From NCBI RefSeq assembly GCF_021083305.1, contig NZ_JAJFAY010000007.1, forward strand, positions 1-64,000: a DNA stretch of 64,000 nucleotides, written 5' to 3'. Below, in pieces: positions 18,217 to 25,122 of the stretch. Within the stretch, counting starts at the first letter, position 1. Every line of letters starts with the position of its first letter. Source of the DNA: Haladaptatus sp. DYF46. Its GTDB lineage: Archaea; Halobacteriota; Halobacteria; Halobacteriales; Haladaptataceae. The notes beneath the pieces were generated by a model. The model was not told the origin of the DNA and did not search any database. It was given only the letters and a program-made list of their open reading frames with translations. A program made the position numbers and the translations under genes.

Positions 18217-18253
18217 AACCCGTTAATTTGTTTAACCCGTTAAACCCGGTTAA
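18217..18253. promoter_or_regulatory. Tandem AACCCGTTAA motifs upstream of parA
   Basis: AACCCGTTAA occurs at 18217-18226 and 18234-18243, and AACCCGGTTAA at 18243-18253. All lie directly before the parA start at 18210. A fourth copy (ACCCGTTAA) lies at 22746-22754, upstream of the ribbon-helix-helix gene. The pattern fits an operator or parS-like binding site. Confidence 0.6.
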
Positions 18254-18493
18254 CTGTTTCCCTCAACATCAGATCGTGAAGAATCACGGTAGTAACGGGT
18301 GTCCGGCTACTGTGGAGTGCATCTTTTCTGCGATCCGGTGGTTATCAAACAGGGCTTAGCGAACGTGACGGCAGAGCATGTCTATGCTGAGATGGACGAG
18401 TGACGAAGCCACATTTTGAGGATCTGTGGTTAGGAGCACATACTAACGTTTCGACCCCTCCGATTTATCGCCTCGCAGTCGCAACGCGACAGT

Positions 18494-19069
18494 ATGAGCG
18501 AAATGGGGACGACACGACTGTCAGTCGGGGATCGCGTCATCGACACGGACGACGACAACCCAGACCAAGCAGTTGTCATCGCACGACCGCCAGAGACGAC
18601 GATTGCAGAGTGGGAGTTTCCCACGAATGAGGGCCCGATGACGACCGCTGACACGAATCCCGAGTATCCAGCTGACGCGCAGTTAGTGCTGGTCTCGTTT
18701 CTCTCGGACCTCAATGGCTACTGGGAAGAATGGACTGACGCAGACCCTGCTGACCTTCGTGACGGTGTTGAAGCGAATCACGTCCATCGCTACGGCTTTC
18801 CCGAACCACGCTTAGCACCCGTTGACCAGAGTGAAACTTCACCGAAGAATACAGAATCGAGCGATGATGAGGCCGAACCGCCGGAGCAGTTCAGGCCAAT
18901 TATCGAGCGGCTTGAACAGAATGAGTTCACGGTGAGTTACGATGCGGACGAGCAGGTGATTCGAGTCGAGAAGTTTGGTGTTGAGCATACCATTGACCAG
19001 GAGGGAACGGTTGGCGGTGAGAGTGGGATCAAAAATCGGGTGAAGTCGATTGCGGATCGCTTTCTCTAA
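18494..19069 (+). CDS. Haloarchaeal plasmid-type hypothetical protein
   Basis: The 191-residue acidic protein has an N-terminal beta domain (TTRLSVGDRVIDTDDDNPDQ, VVIARPPETTIAEW) and an acidic linker around residue 115. The C-terminal alpha/beta part is FRPIIERLEQNEFTVSYDAD and IKNRVKSIADRFL. I know of no function. It resembles conserved proteins of haloarchaeal plasmids that sit near partition genes, which fits the location divergent from parA. Confidence 0.7.
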   Translation: MSEMGTTRLSVGDRVIDTDDDNPDQAVVIARPPETTIAEWEFPTNEGPMTTADTNPEYPADAQLVLVSFLSDLNGYWEEWTDADPADLRDGVEANHVHRYGFPEPRLAPVDQSETSPKNTESSDDEAEPPEQFRPIIERLEQNEFTVSYDADEQVIRVEKFGVEHTIDQEGTVGGESGIKNRVKSIADRFL

Positions 19070-19354
19070 CGCTGGTTGACGTATTCCCTACCGCAACTCA
19101 GCCACCATGCATCAGCATGTATTAACTCCGCTCGTGGAGCAGTGTTCGAAGAAGCAAAAGTCGTTATTCACCCCAGTGAGCGATTCTTGGACGCCCGTTT
19201 TGTCCATTCGCTGTGGGAGAGACATATATACCCAAGGCATCTTGTAGGTTAGTTTATTATACTAACTCACTGCACTCTACGTTGTGCACTTTTCAACCGA
19301 GACTGAATACTGCCGCTGAACGGTACACGCAGAATTGCTGTATGAGTTGTCTCC

Positions 19355-19402
19355 ATATGGGGTTGAACCCATATCTATATGTGTATGGGGTTCGTCCCAT
19401 AC
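19355..19402. promoter_or_regulatory. Two palindromic operators before the TumE gene
   Basis: ATATGGGGTTGAACCCATAT (19355-19374) and GTATGGGGTTCGTCCCATAC (19383-19402) are two 20-bp inverted repeats. They share the half-site TATGGG, lie 28 bases apart, and the second ends one base before the ATG at 19404. Such an array next to the start is well placed for autorepression by the toxin-antitoxin pair. Confidence 0.75.
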
Positions 19403-19403
19403 T

Positions 19404-19715
19404 ATGAGGATGGCAGATGTTGAGACGCTCATTGACGAGACCACCAAAGGAGACGGCTACGTCACCCATGTCCGCGTTCGGCAAACAACCAACGACAAAT
19501 ACCCGTGCGGGTGGGACTACACACTCCACTTCGGAACGCTCGAAGGGGACACCATCCTTCGCTACGATAACGCCCACGAACGCACGCACGGTCACGACCG
19601 GCATACAACCGACGGCGTGGAAGAAATCGAATTCCCCGGAATGTCGACGCTCATTCAACGATTTCGGACTGAACGGGGAGAATTGAAAGACGAACGATCA
19701 TCCGACACTCACTAA
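19404..19715 (+). CDS. tumE: TumE-type toxin (DUF6516 family)
   Basis: Starting at 19404 (MRMADVETLIDETTKGDGYV) the 103-residue protein shows ILRYDNAHERTHGHDRHT and VEEIEFPGMSTLIQRFRTER. The YDNAH...HxRH pattern is that of the DUF6516 / TumE family, proposed toxins of type II systems that pair with a small HTH protein. The downstream gene begins only four bases later. The start is chosen because it follows the operators and begins the conserved fold; upstream residues in the frame are not family-like. Confidence 0.8.
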   Translation: MRMADVETLIDETTKGDGYVTHVRVRQTTNDKYPCGWDYTLHFGTLEGDTILRYDNAHERTHGHDRHTTDGVEEIEFPGMSTLIQRFRTERGELKDERSSDTH

Positions 19716-19719
19716 CACC

Positions 19720-20118
19720 ATGACAGAAGATCGAACGCTCCGAATTCGCGTTGCAGATTCCGAACAGGCCCTTGACGAAGCCCAAGCGGCAGTCGAAGCA
19801 CTCGAACGTGGCGAAGAAGTTGAGAGCCGGCACACGCTGACGTTCGAAAGCGAGGCAGACTTGGCACGGCTAGTTTCAGAAACTAACCTCGAACTGCTCC
19901 GAACGATTGCCGAACACGAACCCGAAAGCATCCAGCAGGCTGCCGAACTGGTTGACCGCGATTACCGGGACGTGCACCGAAATCTGTCTGAACTTGAAAC
20001 ACTGAATGTCATCGAGTTCGAGCAGGCGGGACAGGCGAAGAAACCAGTCATGCGCTATGATGGAATCGAGATCGACATCGACATGCCCGCTGGGAGACGC
20101 GGAACCGCTTCAGCATAG
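19720..20118 (+). CDS. HVO_A0114-type HTH protein, antitoxin partner (TumA-like)
   Basis: The 132-residue protein begins MTEDRTLRIRVADSEQALDE and holds a winged helix: LELLRTIAEHEPESIQQAAE, LVDRDYRDVHRNLSELETLN, VIEFEQAGQAKKPVMRYDGI. This matches the HVO_A0114 family of putative haloarchaeal DNA-binding proteins that accompany TumE toxins. It is expected to neutralise the toxin and bind the palindromes at 19355-19402. Confidence 0.8.
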   Translation: MTEDRTLRIRVADSEQALDEAQAAVEALERGEEVESRHTLTFESEADLARLVSETNLELLRTIAEHEPESIQQAAELVDRDYRDVHRNLSELETLNVIEFEQAGQAKKPVMRYDGIEIDIDMPAGRRGTASA

Positions 20119-20170
20119 TCTATAGTCACACGAGACAACAGGTGAGCGTCAACCTCTGTCTCAGATTAGC

Positions 20171-20320
20171 GTGATTGCACACCACCACGGTCGCTTTGAC
20201 GGCGATCTGGACGACGCGATAGCCGAAGCCCGTGCCGAAGGATACATCCAAGAGGAAGATGGTGAGTACGTTGCAACCGCCCGCGTGTGGGTACTCGTGC
20301 CCGGTACTTCTCGCACGTGA
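20171..20320 (+). CDS. Short ORF/gene fragment containing the right copy of the 125-bp repeat
   Basis: From a GTG at 20171 the frame gives 49 residues: VIAHHHGRFDGDLDDAIAEA then EGYIQEEDGEYVATARVW to TSRT. The part 20201-20325 repeats 16721-16845 without gaps. The shared sequence reads as a C-terminal helical segment of a larger protein, so this is probably a 3' fragment rather than a complete gene. No function is assigned. Confidence 0.4.
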   Translation: MIAHHHGRFDGDLDDAIAEARAEGYIQEEDGEYVATARVWVLVPGTSRT

Positions 20321-20325
20321 TCGCT
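20201..20325 (+). repeat. 125-bp direct repeat, right copy
   Basis: It is gap-free with 16721-16845 in the same orientation, about 3.5 kb away. A second shared tract follows each copy: CCCTCGCTCGCAAGAG at 16876 and at 20689. On the right the two tracts are about 365 bases apart; on the left only about 30. Confidence 0.7.
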
Positions 20326-20453
20326 CGCGACTCCGGTCGGTACTTTCGACCACAATTTGTTTAATAAAAAGATTTATAATACACAAGGGGTGTGGTGTCA
20401 ATGTGGCAAGCAAGACGGCCACAGGCTTGCTCTCCCGACCACTGGTGTGACAT

Positions 20454-20732
20454 TCACCAGATCGACGGCGTTTCTCCGTCGAGAACCACGGTCGCCCGGA
20501 GCTTGCCCGCGCCGATGACCGGGACAACCGGGAAAAGCGGCACTTTGCGGGCCACCGCACCGTCACGAAACTCGAAACGCGCTCCCGACCCCATGTGACG
20601 CTCATCACTCACTTCGGGAAGCCGCGGAGATGAGTTGGTCCCCGGTGACGTGAAGGCGTGGAACAGGCCACACTCGTCTGCCTGAAAACCCTCGCTCGCA
20701 AGAGTGGGGGAGAGTAAGTTACTGTCATCCAT
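20454..20732 (-). CDS. Possible small protein of unknown function
   Basis: The minus frame ends ARFEFRDGAVARKVPLFPVV then VIGAGKLRATVVLDGETPSI at 20454. It has GC-rich third positions and a plausible beta-rich composition. The start is unclear: ATG at 20732, or a GTG near VSDERHMGSG. The opposite-strand ORF is poor. The segment lies in the interval present at the right repeat copy but absent at the left copy, so it could be inserted DNA. Confidence 0.35.
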   Translation of the reverse strand: MDDSNLLSPTLASEGFQADECGLFHAFTSPGTNSSPRLPEVSDERHMGSGARFEFRDGAVARKVPLFPVVPVIGAGKLRATVVLDGETPSIW

Positions 20733-20872
20733 CTCTCAGCCAACAGCAGATCCTCGCCCAATAGCCGCTGTATCGCTCGCTCGCGGCCATTGATCCACGA
20801 GTGTAGTCCCAACCTTTATCCTAGTTGAATTGCAATTATAGGGTAGATGAATTAACGAGGTATTATTTGCAT

Positions 20873-22204
20873 ATGAACAGACGAACGTATCTCAAAGCAA
20901 CAACCGCACTCGGCCTCAGTACGAGCCTCGCAGGCTGTGGCATGTCCATGGGCGGCGGCACCGGGAGTGTTCCGGCATCCGGCAACAACTCCAGCAGCAC
21001 GAACTCAAGTCAGATCGGCGTTGGAAGTGCTCTCGATCCCAGCCAGTATTCGGGGCAGTTCAATCGCGTGGTCAACATGGTCGAAGACGCCGGTGCCGAC
21101 CCGACCGGCGAAGAAGACGTCTCTCCGCTTATCCAGCGAGAGCTTCGAGACGAGACGCTGTTGTTCTTCCCGCAGGGAACGTACAAGATGAATTCTCAAA
21201 TCCGGCGTGCTGGGAACAAAGACATGGGGATTATCGGGAATAACGCGGTGATGAAACACGGGACCGTCGAAGCGATTGACGGCTTCGACGTAACGAAGGG
21301 CGAGTTTCACGGCCCCGCCCAACACTTCAAAATCGGCGTGCCCGACAACCCGCATCGCGGCAAATTCGTTTTCGGTGGGTTCGTGTTCGATTGGCGCGGG
21401 AAAAACGAAGGTATCCAGATCCTCAATCACCATACAGCCGGAAGCTCCATCGTCCAAAACGTTCGGCAACGGGGGATGCATTCGCTCGGGTGTCAGGGAG
21501 CCTTCCGCCTCGATCCAGTAACCGAAGAGGCAGCGATTCTCGGTCGACGACTCGACATTCGATTTGGTGGGAAGACCTACCAAAAGACGATCAACACCCG
21601 CGATACGTACGACGGTGGGCCGTATGCCGGACGCTCGTGGGCGACATCTGGAATCACGATGCATCCGCGCACGCAAGGGACGCTTCGCTTAGAGGAGATC
21701 ATGTGTGGCGGATGGCCTGATAATGGCATCTACGTGATCGGAGGCCATCCAGACAAAGGGGATGGCACCGTCGAAGTGATCAACTGTATCGCAGCGAACT
21801 CACAAGCCTCGAATATCCGTATCGGCGGGGAGAACTCGAAAATCATCGGATGTAAAGTGATCATCGATCAGGCGTTCGGCGAGGAGTTCTACCACGAGCA
21901 GCGACCCATCCGCATCGACGACGGCACCTGTACAGTCAAGAATACGCGCATCATTCAACGGCAACCCACAGGATGGAGTCTCACAGTCCTCCACGGCGTG
22001 CAGAACGCGACCATTCAGAACGTGTCGGTCGAGATCTTCAATCAACCACAGCTTGCGTTAGTGGTGTCTGATGGCGCTGGCAAGTGTACAGTAGACGGGT
22101 TTTCGGTTCAAACAAAGGGGTGGCACGGGACGCGTGCCAGTGTGTTCCGGGGCTGGCCGGACGTCGCGAAGAATATCTCTGTGAATGGTCGTTCGGTCGC
22201 CTGA
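20873..22204 (+). CDS. Tat-exported lipoprotein with right-handed beta-helix character
   Basis: With the ATG at 20873 the 443-residue protein starts MNRRTYLKATTALGLSTSLA and has a twin-arginine motif and lipobox LAGC, so it is Tat-exported and lipid-anchored outside the cell. The mature part resembles pectate-lyase-like helices: a pectin-lyase start (VVNMVEDAGADPTGEEDVSP, LLFFPQGTYKM) and repeated short strands such as TVEVINCIAANSQASNIRIG, NSKIIGCKVII and NATIQNVSVEIF. No catalytic residues are certain. Lying directly upstream of the secretion operon, it could be a surface adhesin or cell-wall enzyme for mating contact. Confidence 0.75.
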   Translation: MNRRTYLKATTALGLSTSLAGCGMSMGGGTGSVPASGNNSSSTNSSQIGVGSALDPSQYSGQFNRVVNMVEDAGADPTGEEDVSPLIQRELRDETLLFFPQGTYKMNSQIRRAGNKDMGIIGNNAVMKHGTVEAIDGFDVTKGEFHGPAQHFKIGVPDNPHRGKFVFGGFVFDWRGKNEGIQILNHHTAGSSIVQNVRQRGMHSLGCQGAFRLDPVTEEAAILGRRLDIRFGGKTYQKTINTRDTYDGGPYAGRSWATSGITMHPRTQGTLRLEEIMCGGWPDNGIYVIGGHPDKGDGTVEVINCIAANSQASNIRIGGENSKIIGCKVIIDQAFGEEFYHEQRPIRIDDGTCTVKNTRIIQRQPTGWSLTVLHGVQNATIQNVSVEIFNQPQLALVVSDGAGKCTVDGFSVQTKGWHGTRASVFRGWPDVAKNISVNGRSVA

Positions 22205-22236
22205 TATTGTCCGTTCAATAAGAGAATTTGCAGGAG

Positions 22237-22479
22237 TTAGCTGCTGACGGGAGAGAAAAAGAGACCTATGAACACAAGGACACCGTAGAAAAACATGGTT
22301 GTAATGACACTAATGCCAGTGAAGTGCTGGGGTTTTCGTGTCACCATGTATCCGCCTGCAAGAGCGAGAAAGATCGATGAGATAATTCCCCAATCCTTGA
22401 TTAAAAAGACCGCACAGACGAGTGTAACTAAGCCGATAAAGGTGGCAGCCTTTGCATCAAGTCGTGCGTGAAGTCCCAT
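22237..22479 (-). CDS. Small membrane protein
   Basis: An 80-residue protein with three hydrophobic helices: AATFIGLVTLVCAVFLI, IISSIFLALAGGYMVT and ISVITTMFFYGVLVFIGLFF. No family is recognised. It lies on the opposite strand to the secretion operon, between the beta-helix lipoprotein and the ribbon-helix-helix gene. It has good composition and a normal start. Confidence 0.6.
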   Translation of the reverse strand: MGLHARLDAKAATFIGLVTLVCAVFLIKDWGIISSIFLALAGGYMVTRKPQHFTGISVITTMFFYGVLVFIGLFFSPVSS

Positions 22480-22548
22480 CGTGATTACCTCGTACTCACT
22501 CGTTCGAGTTGTCTTCTCTTAATTTTTCGGACAGCACAGACGTAATCG

Positions 22549-22722
22549 CTACTCTGTCGTGTCTGAATCATCCGAAATGTCTCCGTTAAAGATACCGTCC
22601 GCGATTAATCCCTCGCGCAAGAGCTTTGTGTGGGCCTCGTCGCGGCTGAGGTCGTGCTTTTCTGCGTAGTCTTTGACGCCACCGATGATGTGATACGGAA
22701 TTTCGACGCTTGGTCGAGCCAT
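22549..22722 (-). CDS. Ribbon-helix-helix-like small regulator
   Basis: A 57-residue protein from the ATG at 22722: MARPSVEIPYHIIGGVKDYA then EKHDLSRDEAHTKLLREGLI and an acidic tail. One short beta strand (PSVEIP) followed by two helices is the ribbon-helix-helix layout of plasmid-encoded repressors. It is divergent from the VirB2-like gene with a 122-base interval that holds palindromes and an ACCCGTTAA motif, so it may control itself and the secretion operon. Confidence 0.6.
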   Translation of the reverse strand: MARPSVEIPYHIIGGVKDYAEKHDLSRDEAHTKLLREGLIADGIFNGDISDDSDTTE

Positions 22723-22745
22723 GTTGAATTCTCTCCTATGTTTAT

Positions 22746-22834
22746 ACCCGTTAAACTTAAGTCTGTCGTGACGTTATAATTATTTGTGTAAAGTCGTCTA
22801 AAAAGACAATGTGTCTAAAAGCATATAATAGACA
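22746..22834. promoter_or_regulatory. Palindromes in the divergent promoter of the secretion operon
   Basis: GTCTAAAAAGAC at 22796-22807 and TGTCTAAAAGCATATAATAGACA-type inverted ends (TGTCTA at 22812, TAGACA ending 22834) lie 10-50 bases before the VirB2-like start. ACCCGTTAA at 22746 matches the parA motif. The GTCTA half-site repeats at least three times, as expected of a repressor site. Confidence 0.55.
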
Positions 22835-22844
22835 ATCTAAAACA

Positions 22845-23237
22845 ATGACTGACTCACACGTCCTCCCGAATCTAGAATCGTTTATAACCGCCCTCTCACG
22901 CCGCCTCGCCCCGCTTCTTGTCGCAGGGAGCGGTAGCACACTGATGATAGGGACCGCCGCCGCGCAGGACTTCTGCAATACCCAAGGCGGTCAGTTCGCC
23001 GCTGCCGTGCAAACGGGCATTGGTGGGCTTGCAATCGCATTTCTCGTCGCCATGCTGCTCGCTGCGGTCGTGCTGAAAGCCGTCCCCGTCAAAGGCACCT
23101 CGAAGCTGGCGAACGTCGCCATTGGTGGTTTCTTCGTTGGTGTCGCGATGATCGTAATCGGATTGGCGTTCGCGAACTTCGCGCTTGGATTCTCGCCCGT
23201 GGAAGCGAGCAGTTCCTGCGGGAACATCCTCGGATAG
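22845..23237 (+). CDS. VirB2/TrbC-like pilin-type membrane protein
   Basis: The start at 22845 (MTDSHVLPNLESFITALSRR) gives 130 residues: a signal-type first helix ending AAA, a short loop with Cys, then two strong helices, AVQTGIGGLAIAFLVAMLLA and VAIGGFFVGVAMIVIGLAFA. Two helices after a cleaved signal is the pilin/VirB2 pattern of conjugation systems. Its place as first gene before VirB6-, VirB3- and VirB4-like genes supports that role. The sequence alone would not prove it. Confidence 0.6.
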   Translation: MTDSHVLPNLESFITALSRRLAPLLVAGSGSTLMIGTAAAQDFCNTQGGQFAAAVQTGIGGLAIAFLVAMLLAAVVLKAVPVKGTSKLANVAIGGFFVGVAMIVIGLAFANFALGFSPVEASSSCGNILG

Positions 23238-23266
23238 CTTCCGATCACTTGACGAACTCCAATTTT

Positions 23267-24736
23267 ATGACACACTTCCGTCTGGTGATTCGGACCCTTG
23301 TCGCCCTGCTTGTCGTTACCTCGGTCGTTGGAGCGACAGGCATCGTGAATCCGGTCGCCGCACAGACACAGACGAACAACTCAACAACCAACGGTTCGGC
23401 CGGTGATGATAGTGGCTACAGCCCCGGCGACGGGTGGGGGCACTGGGCTGGCTCGAATAACAGCAGTACCGGCAGTGGGGGTGGAGGTTTTGGTCTTGGC
23501 ATCGGTCCGAGAGAGTGGGCCGAAGAGACTGTTGACTTCTTTAAAGAGAAGGTCGGCAATATGTTCCGGTGGGCGCTACGCGCGTCTATGTCTCTGTGGA
23601 TCGGGACCCCTTACGCACATATGGGAAATAACGGCGTTCCCACGAATGAACCGTTTACGACCCTTCACAAGGAGGTGTACGGCGCGTACATCTTCCCCGC
23701 AATCGTGTTGTTCCTCGGTATGTTCGTGATGATGAGCGCCGCTGCGATGAGTGCCAGCACGATGTTTAGTCGAGGGCGGATCACACGCTGGCTTGGCCGT
23801 CTTGGGATGGCGGTTATCGTTGTTGGTCTTGCCTACAACTTCACGAACCTCATGCAGCATTTCGCAAACTCTGTTGCATGGGCATTCGCACCCAAACCAA
23901 AGAATCTCACCAGTTCGTTAGGTGGTGTGCTTAAGCTCAGTGCTGGACCGATTGTTGGAATTCTTGGTCTCTATCTTACCGGCGCAATAGAAGCACTGAT
24001 CCTTGCACTCGTGTACGGGTTCCGGCAGTTGGTATTACTGTTCGCCCCGATCATGATGCCGATCATCCTGCTCACCGCGTATGCGGCTCCCCATCGCCGT
24101 CTCAGAATGTTGGGGAGTATGCTGTTCTGGCAGTGGTTCGGCCTTGTCTGGGTTTCACTTCCCGTCGCTGTTCTCCTCCGAGTTGCCTACGAATTAGAGT
24201 GGAGTTTCGGCATCGGTGGCATTATCGGGTTCTTCCTGACGCTCGCGATCTTTGCCATCGCACTTGGCCTCCCCTTCGTCATCTCGTACGGCTTCTTCAA
24301 ATTCCCCGCGTCGATCACGACGAGCGCCGCAGCAGTTGGCGGCGCGGCGGCATCGAAGGCTGATTACTTCCATGAGCGCTACGACCGCTTCCGCGACGAA
24401 GACGACGACGGCATCTCGCTCACCTCCAATTCCAGCACGACAAGCCCGGAAGACCGCACTATCGCTGCCGACGGAGGTATCACCGGCGAACAAGCCAACC
24501 TGCTGGCTGATCGTATGAATCGGTCGAGCCGGACGGACGATACGCAGACGGCCGAACGCATTCGTGCACTCCACGACGCGACGCATTCCAGCGACCAACG
24601 CTTCCGCACTCGCGCCCGCAAGCACGTCGTTCGAACTCGCCATGCTCGCGAGCAATCGTCCGCTCGGTCGCAGTCGGCTGATTCGTACGAAGCCAAGCCA
24701 CGCTACCGGCTCAGTCGGACGGGAGGTGACGACTAA
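23267..24736 (+). CDS. VirB6/TrbL-like polytopic membrane protein
   Basis: From the ATG at 23267 (MTHFRLVIRTLVALLVVTSV) the protein is 489 residues. It has a signal peptide to about residue 33 (VNPVAAQ), a Ser/Gly/Asn-rich segment, and about six helices (IVLFLGMFVMMSAAAMSAST, LGMAVIVVGLAYNF, AGPIVGILGLYLTGAIEALI, LVLLFAPIMMPIILLTAYAA, FGLVWVSLPVAVLLRVAYEL, IIGFFLTLAIFAIALGLPFV). A charged cytoplasmic tail of about 110 residues ends it. This fits the inner-membrane channel component VirB6/TrbL. The stop overlaps the next ATG as TAATG. Confidence 0.7.
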   Translation: MTHFRLVIRTLVALLVVTSVVGATGIVNPVAAQTQTNNSTTNGSAGDDSGYSPGDGWGHWAGSNNSSTGSGGGGFGLGIGPREWAEETVDFFKEKVGNMFRWALRASMSLWIGTPYAHMGNNGVPTNEPFTTLHKEVYGAYIFPAIVLFLGMFVMMSAAAMSASTMFSRGRITRWLGRLGMAVIVVGLAYNFTNLMQHFANSVAWAFAPKPKNLTSSLGGVLKLSAGPIVGILGLYLTGAIEALILALVYGFRQLVLLFAPIMMPIILLTAYAAPHRRLRMLGSMLFWQWFGLVWVSLPVAVLLRVAYELEWSFGIGGIIGFFLTLAIFAIALGLPFVISYGFFKFPASITTSAAAVGGAAASKADYFHERYDRFRDEDDDGISLTSNSSTTSPEDRTIAADGGITGEQANLLADRMNRSSRTDDTQTAERIRALHDATHSSDQRFRTRARKHVVRTRHAREQSSARSQSADSYEAKPRYRLSRTGGDD

Positions 24737-25110
24737 TGGCCCGGCGCAATGACGAAGTGCAGCTTGTGTTGTCGGAGTACTCGGCGAGTGCTGATCTGTA
24801 CGGCTACGACAAATTCGACCTCGCCAAGCTGTACATGCCCTCGCTCGTGCTGTACTTCATCGTTAAATTCGTGCTGACGGGGTGGCCCGCCACGCTCGGG
24901 TGGGTCGTTCTCATTCTATGCGTGCTCGTGACGACTATCGGCGTTCTCGCGACACCCGATCACATGGGGCCAGTCGAGTATCTCTCGATTATCATTCGCC
25001 ACTACACCCGCCAGCACGTGCTGTTGCACGACCGCGACATCCAGACGCCCGTTCTCGGCTACCAACCCCCGGAGTATCGCTCGCCAACCGATGCAGACGA
25101 CGACTCATAA
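24736..25110 (+). CDS. VirB3/PrgI-like membrane protein
   Basis: The 124-residue protein has two central helices, LYMPSLVLYFIVKFVLTGWP and LGWVVLILCVLVTTIGVLAT. Ahead of them lies an SEYSASADLYGYDKFD segment; behind them is a charged part (YLSIIIRHYTRQHVLLH). Small two-helix proteins directly ahead of VirB4 are VirB3 or PrgI in conjugation systems, and this one overlaps the VirB6-like gene by one base and precedes VirB4 by 12. The assignment rests on topology and place. Confidence 0.7.
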   Translation: MARRNDEVQLVLSEYSASADLYGYDKFDLAKLYMPSLVLYFIVKFVLTGWPATLGWVVLILCVLVTTIGVLATPDHMGPVEYLSIIIRHYTRQHVLLHDRDIQTPVLGYQPPEYRSPTDADDDS

Positions 25111-25122
25111 TCCTCTAGACCA

